From Musa acuminata AAA Group (taxonomy: Eukaryota > Streptophyta > Magnoliopsida > Zingiberales > Musaceae): a stretch of 64,000 nt of DNA. The position numbers and the translations under genes were made by a program. The DNA is taken from assembly GCF_036884655.1 (NCBI RefSeq), contig NC_088345.1, positions 26,949,501 to 27,013,500 of the forward strand, in the 5' to 3' direction. The number at the start of each line of letters is the position of its first letter. Within the stretch, counting starts at the first letter, position 1. The notes below the pieces were generated by a model, which ran no database searches, was not told where the DNA came from, and was given only the letters and a program-made list of their open reading frames with translations. Shown here piece after piece: positions 11,346 to 20,955 of the stretch.

Positions 11346-12101
11346 AGGTGAATCTTGGATTTTAATGATGATGTCAATTGTCATTTGTTGATCTAATTTA
11401 TATGTTGAGAAAAGTGTACAAGATTAACTACGATGGCAGTAAGACATGCAGCAGGTGTTGAGCCGAAGTCAAGACTAAGATCACGTTGGGAGTTCGAGAG
11501 TTCGTCGGAAGTCCGTACGTTCGTTGGAAGTTCTACGGGAACCATCCGAGAAGTCTAGGAGCTTGCTAAAGAAGCTTGTCAAAACTCACCAAGAAGATCG
11601 TCGTGAAGTCCAGGAGCTTGCCGAAGTCCATTGGAGCATCACCGAGGGTTCGTCGGATGTTCGCCGGAAGTACGTCGGAAGCTCATCGGAAGAAGCGATT
11701 GATGCACCGGAACACATAATTGCAATAATCATGTTATAATTTTTGTAGTTAGAGTATAGATTAAGTTAGGGTTGGGAGGTAATCCCACTAACTTAATTAG
11801 GGGCCAATTGGGCCCTTAACAGACCAAAATTGGGTCGAATGGAACAACCCATTCGAACCCAGAATTCCTGGCCGGCGGTGGAACCGCTAGGGCCGGCGGT
11901 GGCACTATCCAAGAGACTAGGTCTCCCAGGGATTCTAGGCGGTAGTACCACCCCTGTCAAGCGGTGGTACCGCCGGCATTTATTGCTACCAGCGGTGGTA
12001 CCACACCTATCAAGCAGTGGTACCGCCTGAGCTCGGTCTTCGAGTGCTATTAGGCGGTAGTACTGCCCAGACTGAGCAGTAGTACCACTCAGTGACAGAT
12101 G
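11346..12101 (+). repeat. SirD 3' LTR, truncated
   Basis: It matches the first ~750 bp of 3915-5335. The terminal TGTTGAATC has mutated to AGGTGAATC. It ends inside the palindrome array exactly where CopT copy 1 begins, after ...GTGACAGATG. The other half is not found downstream of CopT copy 1, so it was lost together with the end of that element. Confidence 0.85.
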
Positions 12102-13595
12102 TGCTAGTCATAGGTGCCCAGCAAGCCAATCACGTGAGTGATGGCACGTGTGACTTGATACAGAATCTTTTTGCTTATTATATTTTGGCGTATATCACTT
12201 TATAACTATTGCATAAATGCATATATATATTGTGATGTCCTTGGATTTGTGCAATGGGAATGGGATCGTGATGAGATCACGATAATGAGATCGATTCACC
12301 TTTAAACACATATCCTAAATAATCCCGGTCATAGGTTACTCGAGAGGGACATCGTGATAACCGGATAGACTGGTGTGCTGTATACCTGTCCATATGATGG
12401 ATGCAGCTGGTCTCATAGCTGCTCGTGTAGGGACACTAGGGATACAGTACAGGTGCTCATTGGAGAATGAGTTCACTGATTGATCCGCTTGCGGAATGCT
12501 GGATGGTTGATGATGCCTTATTGTCAGACAGCGATTCCGTAGTCCTAGTGGTGTATCTGGTCCTTAGACTTGAGACACCAAGGATGTCCTGTATGAGTGC
12601 TCCACTCTTTGATACCAGACTTATAGGTTTGGCTGTCCTAGATCTAGTACAGTTGGTCATTGGGAGTGGTAGTCGACCTTACGAGGGCTATTGAGTGTCG
12701 ACAGAGGATCATCCACTCTCGGCGTCATGAGAGGAATATCTCATGTGTTCTTGCTCAGACAAATCCCTGGCCAGGGTCATTCGGGTTGAGAGAGAAAGAG
12801 TTCTCCGGGAGTATCCGATTAGAGCAAGACTCGAGTAGAAACTGTATGGGTCTGACAGCACCATGCTCGATATACAGTCTCTGGGATATTAGATGGATGA
12901 GGGACTATAGGTACATGGTAACTGAGGACAGACAGGTCCAATGGATTGGATTCCCCCTGTATCATCTGGGGACTATGGCGTAGTGGCCTAGTACATCCGT
13001 AGTCGATGAGATGAGTGAATTATTACAGAGATAATAATTCACTGAGTTAGAAGAAGTTCTGACAAGTATAACTCACGGCCAGCTCGATATTGGGCCTAGA
13101 GGGTCACACACATATGGTAGACATTGCGATGAGTAGAGGTTCGGATATGAGATATCCGACGGAGCCCTTGTCTTATTGGATGCAGATCCAATACCCACTA
13201 GGGAAGGACCCATTAGAGTTTGACATGGGATCTCTATAAATAGGAGAGATTCACAGCCTCATAGGCTAGAGTCTTTGCTTGCCTTTCCTATTCTCCTCTT
13301 CCTCTCCACCTCAGAGTAGGCCTGGCAATTTGAGGAGCGTCGTCGCAACCCTACTATGTGGATCACCGCTAGAGAGGAGGACGCTTGACCTCTTTCACCC
13401 TCTTCTAAGGATCTGCAAGGAAACAGGGATATACGATCTCCCTAGGTAACACAATCTCTATACGCAGTTTTATGTTTTGCGGATTTTTGCGCACCAATCT
13501 TCGCACGACGACGAACATCTTTTTGGGAATCGGGGATTTTTGTTTTCTTGTTCTTCCGCTGCGCATATGATGTCGCCCCCCATGATTTACCAACA
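12102..13595 (+). repeat. CopT copy 1 5' LTR
   Basis: 1494 bp, TGCTAGTCATAGG to TTTACCAACA. A TATA box TATAAATA lies at 13235-13242. The LTR closely matches 43385-44876 (minus). ORFs inside (for example 12467-12694) recur only as LTR sequence. Confidence 0.9.
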
Positions 13596-13609
13596 GTGGT
13601 ATCAGAGCC
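13596..13609 (+). other. Primer-binding site of CopT copy 1
   Basis: GTGGTATCAGAGCC follows the LTR terminus directly and is complementary to the tRNA-iMet 3' end. Confidence 0.9.
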
Positions 13610-13689
13610 AGGTTGTTCGTGCGAATGATTGGTTTTGAACTGCGTGTATTGTGTTTAGGAAGAATTTTGACGTCAAAATCGTTGACGCA

Positions 13690-14135
13690 AAAGCGAGAAA
13701 GGGCAGCAACAGTTGCTGCCCTCGATCAGCGTGCGTGCAGCGCAGCCGAAGGCGGGCAGCGCAGGGGCTGCGTCTGCAGCAGCCGGCCGGCGGCCTGCTT
13801 GCAAGCAGGCTTGCTGCCGGCGGGGCTGGCAACCCACGGGCAGAGGTGCCGCAGGGCAGCGGCGCCTGTCGCCGAAAGGAAGCGGCGCCTGCCGCCGTAG
13901 GGCAGCGACGCGCGACGCCTGCCGCCGCTGTTCTCGCGGGCGAAGCCCCCCCCATAGGGGCGGCCGCCCGGCGGGACAACACAGCCTGCGGAGGCAGCGA
14001 CGCCCGAAGGGGGAGCCCACCTGCAGCGATAGCGCTGCCAGCGAGCGTGCCGCTTGCAGGCGAGGGCAGCGCCCTCGCCCCGCCGCACAGGCCGCCGCCG
14101 GCAGGGTGGCGGCGGCCGCAGCAGCGAAAAGGGGA
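13690..14135 (+). other. GC-rich block in the CopT 5' leader
   Basis: About 450 bp with much higher GC than anything around it, containing imperfect ~24-bp units of the type GCGCCTGCCGCC...GGGCAGCG and self-complementary runs such as GGCAGCAACAGTTGCTGCC. All six frames are fairly open because stop codons are rare at this composition. The same block is present in CopT copy 2 (42800-43290, minus) but with indels that do not respect any frame, so it is best read as structured leader RNA or expanded repeats, not a gene. Confidence 0.65.
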
Positions 14136-15298
14136 AAGGGTATTAGGGTTTTCTGGGCAAAAGATAGTTTTGCCCCTCGGAATTTGAGAAATTCCAGTTT
14201 CTGTCTTTTGTCCAAATTACGAAAATACCCTTAGGAATTGAGAAATTCCCTACATGTCCCTGATTTCAGAAAAATATTAATTAATTAAAAGGTTTAGTTG
14301 ATTATTATTTTTATTATTATCTAGTAGTCCTACATGATGATGATTATTTATACATGTGATGTATGATGTGTGGACGGATGATCATGGACCGTGTGATGTG
14401 TGTACTTGTGATTATTATTATTGAGGTCTGCGAACCTCCATTATATTTCTCGTTTATTGTCGGGCCTGCATGCCTATGATTAAGTTGTAATCACATGAGG
14501 AGGCGCAGCGGGAGCGTGGATGCGATAGCGGGACTCACGAGACAGACGATCGTGATGCATGAAGATTCATCAAGATGTCGACGGAACCGACGAGGACGAG
14601 ATGGACGATCACAGGGCATGGAGATGCACCGTTGCACACATAGATCTTGATGTGAGTGATTAGGCCTACTGGCTCGGGCCTAATCATATTAGGTTGTGGT
14701 CCATGATCATCTGATGTGATTGCTTATACACATACTAGATATGTATATATATTTGCATGCGATGTAGATATATATTAAATATGTATATGTGTGACATGTC
14801 ATATTAGGAGACCAAATTATAGAAACATCTCTCGATAATATTAAGTCGGTAAACGTGAAGCAATTAGATTGACCCACGTGGCCTTCGAGGGTATGGTATG
14901 CTTGGTCGAGTCCCTCGAGGGTATATCATCAAATCAGACTCATCTTGTAACGAAGGTGTTGACTTAACCGAGCATCATGGTTGGTCGAGTCCCTCGAGGC
15001 CATGGTGATTCGGAGGCCGAATAGGACGGGAATCACAAGGAGTTGTGATCGGCAAGAGTTGCCTACCTTTTAGGCTTAGTGTGATTGGTTGAGTCCCTCG
15101 AGGTTACACTAAGACGCTGATTGGATCCTGATCCCCACTAGAAGTCTGCCGGAGACTTCCGTTTCACGTGCTGAGGGTGTCGCGTGACTCGTTAGTAAAA
15201 TAGTGGGAGCATATTAAGATAGAAGTCCATATCTTGATAGTTTGTTTCTTGCAAAATCTGCATATTATTCATTTCTGCTACATCTTTATTTTCAGAAA
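14136..15298 (+). other. Remaining CopT leader with repeated CTCGAG palindromes
   Basis: Non-coding. The motif GGTCGAGTCCCTCGAGG or a close variant occurs near 14911, 14985 and 15088, with a related TTCGAGGG near 14885. Compared with CopT copy 2 it lacks roughly 150 bp after GTGGCCTT (about 14885). AT-rich runs with ATATATAT are at 14735-14800. Confidence 0.6.
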
Positions 15299-17212
15299 AT
15301 GTCGCTTTCAAATCCCTTACGTGGCATACTTGATGTCAACCGCCTCACTGGTCCAAATTATACGAATTGGCTCCGTAACTTGAGAATTGTTCTCACAGCG
15401 GAGAAAATCATGTACGTCCTTGATACAGTGATGCCTACGCTCGAAGAAGGGGCAAGCGAGGATGAGATCGCTCGCTACGTGAAGTACATTGATGACTCCA
15501 CTCTTGCTCAGTGCTATATGTTGGGCTCTATGACTCCAGAGTTACAGAGACAACATGAAAAGATGGATGCCAGATCCATTCTCCTATATGTCCGCAAATT
15601 GTTTGAGGAACAGGGAAGGACTCAACGATATGAGATATCCAAGAGCCTTTTCCGCGCTAGGATGACTGAGGGGACACCGGTTCAGAACCATGTCCTAAAG
15701 ATGATTGAGTGGATAGAGAAACTCACAGGTCTAGGAATGGTCCTAGAGGATAACTTGTGTGTAGACATTGTGCTTCAGTCCCTACCAGATTCCTTTTCAC
15801 AGTTCATAATGAATTTTAATATGAACAAGCTTGAGGTGACTCTCCCAGAGCTCCTCAATATGTTGAGGGAGGCAGAGAGTACTATTAAGAAAGAGAAGCC
15901 AGTTCTCTACACTAGTGAGACCAGAAAGAAAAGGAAAGCAGAAAGGTCCCTTAAGAAGGGAAAGGGCAAGGGCAAACAAGGTAAAGCAAAGGTTGCTAAG
16001 AAAGACCCAGTAAAGGATAAAGGCCAGTGCTTCCACTATGGTAAAGATGGGCATTGGAAGAGAAACTGCATAGAGTACCTTGCAGAAAGGGCGAAACAAA
16101 AGCTTGATGAAGCTTCAGGTACATTCATGATCAGTCTCCATTTGTCAAACTCTTTTGATAACACATGGGTATTGGATACCGGTAGTGCTTATCATATATG
16201 TAATTTGTTGCATGTTCTCGCAAGGCCTAGGAGACTAGAGAGAGGCGAGATAGACCTCAAGATGGGTAATGGAGCAAAAGTTACTGTATTAGCTGTTGGC
16301 GAGGTCGCCCTACATTTGCCTAGTGGAGCTTTTATTGCATTAGATGCATGTTATTTTGTTCCTTCTATTATCAAAAACATTATCTCTATTTCATGTTTAA
16401 CAGTTAGTGGATATAAATTTGTTTTTGAGAACAATGGTTGTTCGATATTATTAGATGATAAGATTATCACGAAAGGAACATTGCATAATGGTTTATTTAT
16501 ATTAGACACCACTCCACATATCATGAATGCAAATGTGTCGAAAAGGAAACGAGATGAGTTGAACAGTGCATACCTGTGGCATTGTAGGCTAGGTCACATC
16601 CATGAAAGAAGGATTCAAAAGTTGCTAAAACTGACCAAATCTCCGTTTAGTAGAACTGGAGAGAGAGCCAATGAGTTGTTGGAACTCATACATAGTGATG
16701 TATGTGGACCCATGTCAACTCATGCCATTGGAGGTTACTCCTACTTCATTACATTTACTAATGATTTCTCAAGGTATGGATATGTGTACTTAATGAAGTA
16801 CAAGTCCGAGGCCTTTGAGAAATTTAGAGAGTATAAGAATGAGGTGGAGAACCAGAGTAGAAAGAGTATCAAAACTCTTCGATCAGATCGAAGAGGTGAA
16901 TACTTAAGTACAGAGTTTACTCAGTTCCTCAAGGACCATGGGATATTATCCCAATGGACACCTCCTTATACACCTCAGCTCAATGGTGTCTCTGAAAGGA
17001 GAAATCGTACATTATTAGATATGGTACGGTCCATGATGAGTTTCGCTGACCTACCCATCTCATTCTGGGGATATGCCCTAGAAACCACAGCTTACCTTCT
17101 GAACAGAGTTCCAACTAAGTCGGTAGTGTCTACACCATATGAGATATGGAAAGGGAAGAAGCCTGATCTTAAGGTTTTTAAGATTTGGGGCTACCCTGCC
17201 CATGTTAGAAGA
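15299..17212 (+). pseudogene. CopT gag-protease-integrase, first half of the polyprotein
   Basis: Open from ATG 15299 ([12 protein letters not shown]) to a stop at 17224. Gag occupies residues ~1-230. A Lys-rich linker is followed by [14 protein letters not shown], a zinc knuckle with Tyr replacing the second Cys. The protease motif is [10 protein letters not shown] (residues ~290-300). The GAG-pre-integrase segment has YLWHCRLGH, but ~23 residues containing the CEPC cysteine pair, present in CopT copy 2, are missing in frame, so the integrase zinc-binding domain is broken. Core integrase acidic residues are visible in [14 protein letters not shown] (a Gly changed to Arg) and NGVSERRN. A ~2-nt loss near 17212 shifts the frame just after WGYP. 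The 15242 start gives an extra 19 codons with no match in copy 2, so ATG 15299 is preferred. Confidence 0.88.
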
Positions 17213-19116
17213 CAACCCCGATAAGTTAGAATCAAGGACAGAGCGATGCAAATTTGTGGGATACCCCAAGGAAACTTGTGGGTATTATTTTTATCATCTC
17301 GAGGACCAAAAGGTCTTTGTAGCTAAGAGAGCAGTGTTCCTTGAGAAGGAACACATTCTTGACGGAGACAGTGGGAGAATGATAGAATTGAGCGAGGTTG
17401 GAGAACCAAGCTCAAGCACCACTCTACAGCCCGAGTTTGTTCAGGTACCTAATACACAAGTATCAACTTTATGCAGGTCTGATAGAGTATCCCATCCTCC
17501 TGAGAGATATGTGGGACATATTAGAGCAAAGGATGTAGAGGATATTGATCCTCAGACCTACGAGGAGGCTATTATGAGTATAGACTCCGGGAAGTGGAAA
17601 GAAGCCATGAATTCTGAGATGGATTCTATGTACTCCAATAAGGTTTGGAACCTAGTTGATGCGCCCGAAGGTATTGTACCCATCGGTTGCAAGTGGATCT
17701 TTAAGAAAAAGATCGGAGTAGATGGAAAGGTAGAGACCTATAAAGCAAGGCTAGTGGCTAAGGGGTATCGTCAAAGGCAAGGTGTTGACTACGACGAAAC
17801 TTTCTCACCCGTAGCAATGCTAAAATCCATCAGAATTCTATTGGCTATTGCAGCACACTATGATTATGAGATCTGGCAGATGGATGTAAAAACCGCATTC
17901 CTCAACGGGAACCTCGAGGAGGAGGTGTATATGATGCAACCTGAGGGATTCGTGTCCAAGAACTACCCAGATAAGGTGTGTAGGTTGCTTAGATCCATTT
18001 ATGGACTAAAGCAAGCTTCCCGAAGTTGGAACATAAGATTTGATGAGGCAATCAGATCTTATGACTTCGTTAAGAATGAAGATGGGCCTTGTGTATACAG
18101 AAAGGTAAGTGGGAGCGCTATCACCTTTTTGGTGTTATATGTGGATGACATCCTCATCATTGGGAATGACATAGGAATGCTATCCACAGTAAAGGCTTCG
18201 TTATCTAGACACTTCTCCATGAAGGACTTAGGGGAAGCATCCTATATTTTGGGGATTAGAATCTATAGAGATAGATCCAAGAGGATGCTTGGCTTGTCCC
18301 AGTCCAAGTACATAGAAACCATTGTCAAAAGGTTTGACATGAAAAATTCCAAGAGAGGTCTCATACCGATGAGACTTGGGATATCGCTTTCTACGAGTAT
18401 GTCCCCAAAGACTCTAGAAGAAAGGGCGAACATGGATATGATACCTTATGCCTCAGCAATAGGGTCTATCATGTATGCCATGCTATGTACTAGGCCTGAT
18501 ATAGCACATGCTCTAAGTGTCACGAGCAGGTATCAGGCGGATCCAGGCTTGGAGCATTGGAAAGCCGTAAAGTGTATCCTTAAGTACTTGAGAAGGACTA
18601 AGGATCATTTACTAGTATATGGAGGTAATAGCCTTAAGGTTGAAGGCTACACTGACTCAAGTTTTCAGTCTGATGTCGATGATAGCAAGTCGAATTCAGG
18701 GTATGTGTACACCTTGAATGGAGGAGCAGTGTGTTGGAAGAGTTCCAAGCAAGATACCACTGCTGACTCGACCACAGAGGCGGAGTATATTGCTGCATCA
18801 GATGCAGCAAAAGAGGGAGTCTGGGTGAAGATGTTCATCACAGATTTGGGAGTCGTTCCGAATAGCGAGAAGTCGACTTCCTTATATTGCGACAATTATG
18901 GGGCGATTACTCAAATAAGGGAACCCGGGTCTCATCAGAAGTGTTCTGAGGAGGTTCCAGCTTATCAGAGAGATCGTAACCCGAGGAGATGTAGCAGTGG
19001 AAAGAGTTCCATCCGAAGATAACATTGCAGATCCACTGACAAAGCCGTTGTCTCATTTTATCTTTGAGCTTCACAGGGGTCTGATGGGGATCAGACACAT
19101 AGGTGATTGGCTTTAG
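17213..19116 (+). pseudogene. CopT reverse transcriptase-RNase H, second half of the polyprotein
   Basis: This continues the polyprotein in the next frame (open 17139-19022). Visible in order: the integrase C-terminal part (CKFVGYPKET), the RT N-terminal block (WKEAMNSEMDS, WIFKKK), the RT palm motifs QMDVKTAFLNG and LYVDDILI (both catalytic regions intact), and RNase H with GYTDSSF, DSTTEAEYIAAS and LYCDNYGAI. Near 18938 the frame breaks: the expected end of RNase H continues in another frame up to a stop at 19114-19116 (ending ...IGDWL). CopT copy 2 carries the same break. RT itself looks full length, so this segment could still have made a partial product, but not as part of one polyprotein. 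Confidence 0.88.
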
Positions 19117-19119
19117 GTC

Positions 19120-19130
19120 AAGTGGGAGAT
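19120..19130 (+). other. Polypurine tract of CopT copy 1
   Basis: AAGTGGGAGAT lies directly upstream of the 3' LTR TGCTAGTC and 4 bp after the gag-pol stop. Confidence 0.85.
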
Positions 19131-19508
19131 TGCTAGTCATAGGTGCCCAGCAAGCCAATCACGTGAGTGATGGCACGTGTGACTTGATACAGAATCTTTT
19201 TGCTTATTATATTTTGGCGTATATCACTTTATAACTATTGCATAAATGCATATATATATTGTGATGTCCTTGGATTTGTGCAATGGGAATCTGATCGTGA
19301 TGAGATCACGATAATGAGATCGATTCACCATTAAACACATATCCTAAATAATCCCGGTCATAGGTTACTCGAGAGGGACATCGTGATAACCGGATAGATT
19401 GGTGTGCTGTATACCCATCCATATGATGGATGCAGCTGGTCTCATAGCTGCTCGTGTAGGGACACTAGGGATACAGTATAGGTGCTCATTGGAGAATGAG
19501 TTCATTGA
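19131..19508 (+). repeat. CopT copy 1 3' LTR, truncated after 378 bp
   Basis: It matches 12102 onward until GAGTTCATTGATTGA and then switches to unrelated sequence. The remaining ~1.1 kb of LTR and the right target duplication are absent. Confidence 0.88.
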
Positions 19509-19681
19509 TTGAATCAGTTTGGTTCAGTTAGAGTCAAGTAGAGGTTTATTTAATATTTATTTATTATTAAAGTTTATGTCCTGATGGACTTTGGGTGGAA
19601 CTCTATAAATAGGGATATAACTGCTTCTTTTCAGTAATATATGAAAAATATTATTCTGTCTTTTGACAAGCCCTAGGAGGC

Positions 19682-19790
19682 CGATCCCCTCGAAGTGATC
19701 AAGGAAGGCCGATCCCCTCGAAGCGATCAAGGAGGGTCGATCCCCTCGAAGTGATCAAGGAGATCGATCCCCTCGAAGTGATCATCACTT
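19682..19790 (+). repeat. Four tandem ~28-bp repeats
   Basis: CGATCCCCTCGAAGTGATCA recurs starting at 19682, 19710, 19738 and 19765 (periods 28, 28, 27). The units lie within the U5 side of the LTR remnant. Confidence 0.85.
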
Positions 19791-19807
19791 TCTCTTTTCT
19801 TTTTTAT

Positions 19808-19889
19808 GATAAGACTTTAGGGTCTTAGCAATTGGTATCAGAGCCTACGATAAGACCTTGAGGGTCTTATCATTTGGTATCAGAGCGGC
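19808..19889 (+). other. Duplicated LTR terminus plus primer-binding site
   Basis: A 41-bp unit occurs twice, starting at 19808 and 19849. Each unit has an inverted repeat (GATAAGACC...GGTCTTATC, perfect in the second) followed by TTGGTATCAGAGC. The second unit therefore carries a second complete primer site. Confidence 0.8.
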
Positions 19890-20047
19890 GATCCTTGACG
19901 TTCTCGCTGTAGTGTCGCCGTACCAATAAAAAAAAAAAATTTTGTGTGAGGAATGGTGAAGCCGATAGTCACGAACACTGATCCTTCTCAACTGAGAAGG
20001 AACCTCTACATCGCCGCTGCCCTTTGCTACAGTTATCTTATCTTTGG

Positions 20048-20950
20048 AAAAAAAAAAAAAAAAAAAAGCAAGAGGAAGAAGAAGAAACCGCTGCCACCCC
20101 TGCTTCCCCTTCCGGGCCCCTGTTTCCGGCCAGCCCACTCGCCGCCGCTACTGCCCAGCCGACAGCCACCACCGTCGCCGCTGCCCTCCCCCCCCCGGCC
20201 AGTGACCTCGCTGCCCGCATCTCGCTTGAGCGAGAAGGGCCGCGGCCGCCATTTCCAAGCCAAGGACCACCCATCGCCGCTTCTACCGTCGGCGATGCTG
20301 CCCTAGCCGCACCGCCATCGCTGCCTTACCTCGGTTGCAGCTTCGGCCGCGCGATCTGTCGGTGTCACTGTTTCTGTGGTGCGATAAAAACAGAGCAGCC
20401 GCCGATCCCTCTGCTGCCGCAGGCGCCGGTTGCCTCTACCTTCATCGCTGCTTCTCGGCCACTTCAACGCCACCCCTTTCCTTCGTTGCCGAGCCACCAC
20501 CGTTGCCAACCACCGTGCGACGACCGCCACACGCCTCGCAGCCATCGATCCTCCTTGCTCTGCATCCGTAGTGACAGAAACAGGGCAACTCACCGGTTGC
20601 CCTTGTTCCCAAACGCGACACCGCTGACTCCTCCTTCTCCACCGTCGCCGTTGCTTCTCGACCGCTCGACCATCGCCGCCGCCACTCCCCAGCAAGCAAC
20701 GTCCCCTCCTCGTTGCGCTATACTCGCCACAACCACATCCTCTCCCCTTTGAAGCCCATCTGGTCGAAAGGGGCCCCTGCCTCCCTTGCTTTCGGCCAGC
20801 CCCCCCATAGCCGCTGCATTCTGGCCAGCGACCACCGTCACTGCTGCTCCCCGGCCAGCAGCCTTCCCTCCTTGATGCTCCACCTTGAGCGAGAAGGACC
20901 ACGACCGTTGCTTCCCGGCTAGCAGACCAACCCCCTCGTCACTTCTACCG
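20048..20950 (+). other. Poly-A run followed by GC-rich low-complexity leader
   Basis: About 18 A's at 20049-20066, then CG-rich sequence rich in GCCGCC and CCACC. Long overlapping ORFs exist on both strands (for example 20024-20752 plus, 20303-20902 minus), but they are low-complexity Pro/Ala/Ser/Arg strings with no domain and lie between primer site and truncation. Probably non-coding leader. Confidence 0.5.
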
Positions 20951-20955
20951 TAGGT

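Larger units (their letters stand above)
3915..12101 (+). mobile_element. SirD copy: non-autonomous Sirevirus-like copia element with gag and accessory ORF, no pol
   Basis: Order seen: 5' LTR (3915-5335), primer site, decayed gag (5386-6940), non-coding spacer, accessory ORF start (7852-8019), AT-rich spacer interrupted by a solo LTR (9079-10893), polypurine tract, 3' LTR (11346-12101, truncated). No protease, integrase, RT or RNase H is recognisable between gag and the 3' LTR. The same layout is seen in the minus-strand element at 20956-58067, so absence of pol is probably a family trait, not damage to one copy. The 3' LTR is cut by CopT copy 1 at 12102. Confidence 0.8.
12102..19508 (+). mobile_element. 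CopT copy 1: Ty1/copia element with truncated 3' LTR
   Basis: Components in order: 5' LTR 12102-13595, primer site 13596-13609, a ~1.7 kb leader with a GC-rich block, gag-pol 15299-19116 in copia order (gag, protease, integrase, RT, RNase H), polypurine tract 19120-19130, and the first 378 bp of the 3' LTR (19131-19508). The two LTRs differ at only a handful of positions over the shared 378 bp by eye, which suggests a fairly recent insertion. Angela/Tork-type lineage is a tentative guess from gag ([19 protein letters not shown]) and LTR length. Expected left TSD: AGATG at 12097-12101; the right side is lost. Confidence 0.9.
19509..20955 (+). mobile_element. Remnant of an unassigned LTR retrotransposon: LTR end, primer site, leader
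   Basis: 19509-19830 looks like the 3' part of an LTR, with TATAAATA at 19604-19611, four ~28-bp repeats and a terminal hairpin. It is followed by a duplicated primer site and a GC-rich, Pro/Ala-coding leader up to 20955, where the SirD-type LTR begins. No gag or pol domain is recognisable. Both ends are truncated. Confidence 0.65.

Noticed and set aside
13690..14135. Bacterial contamination or horizontal transfer as origin of the GC-rich block
   Set aside because: It is present at the same leader position in two independent CopT insertions and has no bacterial gene content.
13651..14187. Long GC-rich ORFs (178 aa plus, 180 aa minus and others) as genes
   Set aside because: All frames are open on both strands because of base composition, they lie in the leader of CopT, and copy 2 (42800-43290) has frame-breaking indels.
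20049..20066. Poly-A run as the tail of a LINE, SINE or processed pseudogene
   Set aside because: No upstream retroposon body or target duplication; it lies inside an LTR-element leader.
20024..20902. Pro/Ala/Arg-rich ORFs up to 242 aa as host proteins
   Set aside because: Low-complexity, overlapping on both strands, between a primer site and a truncation; no domain or conserved motif.
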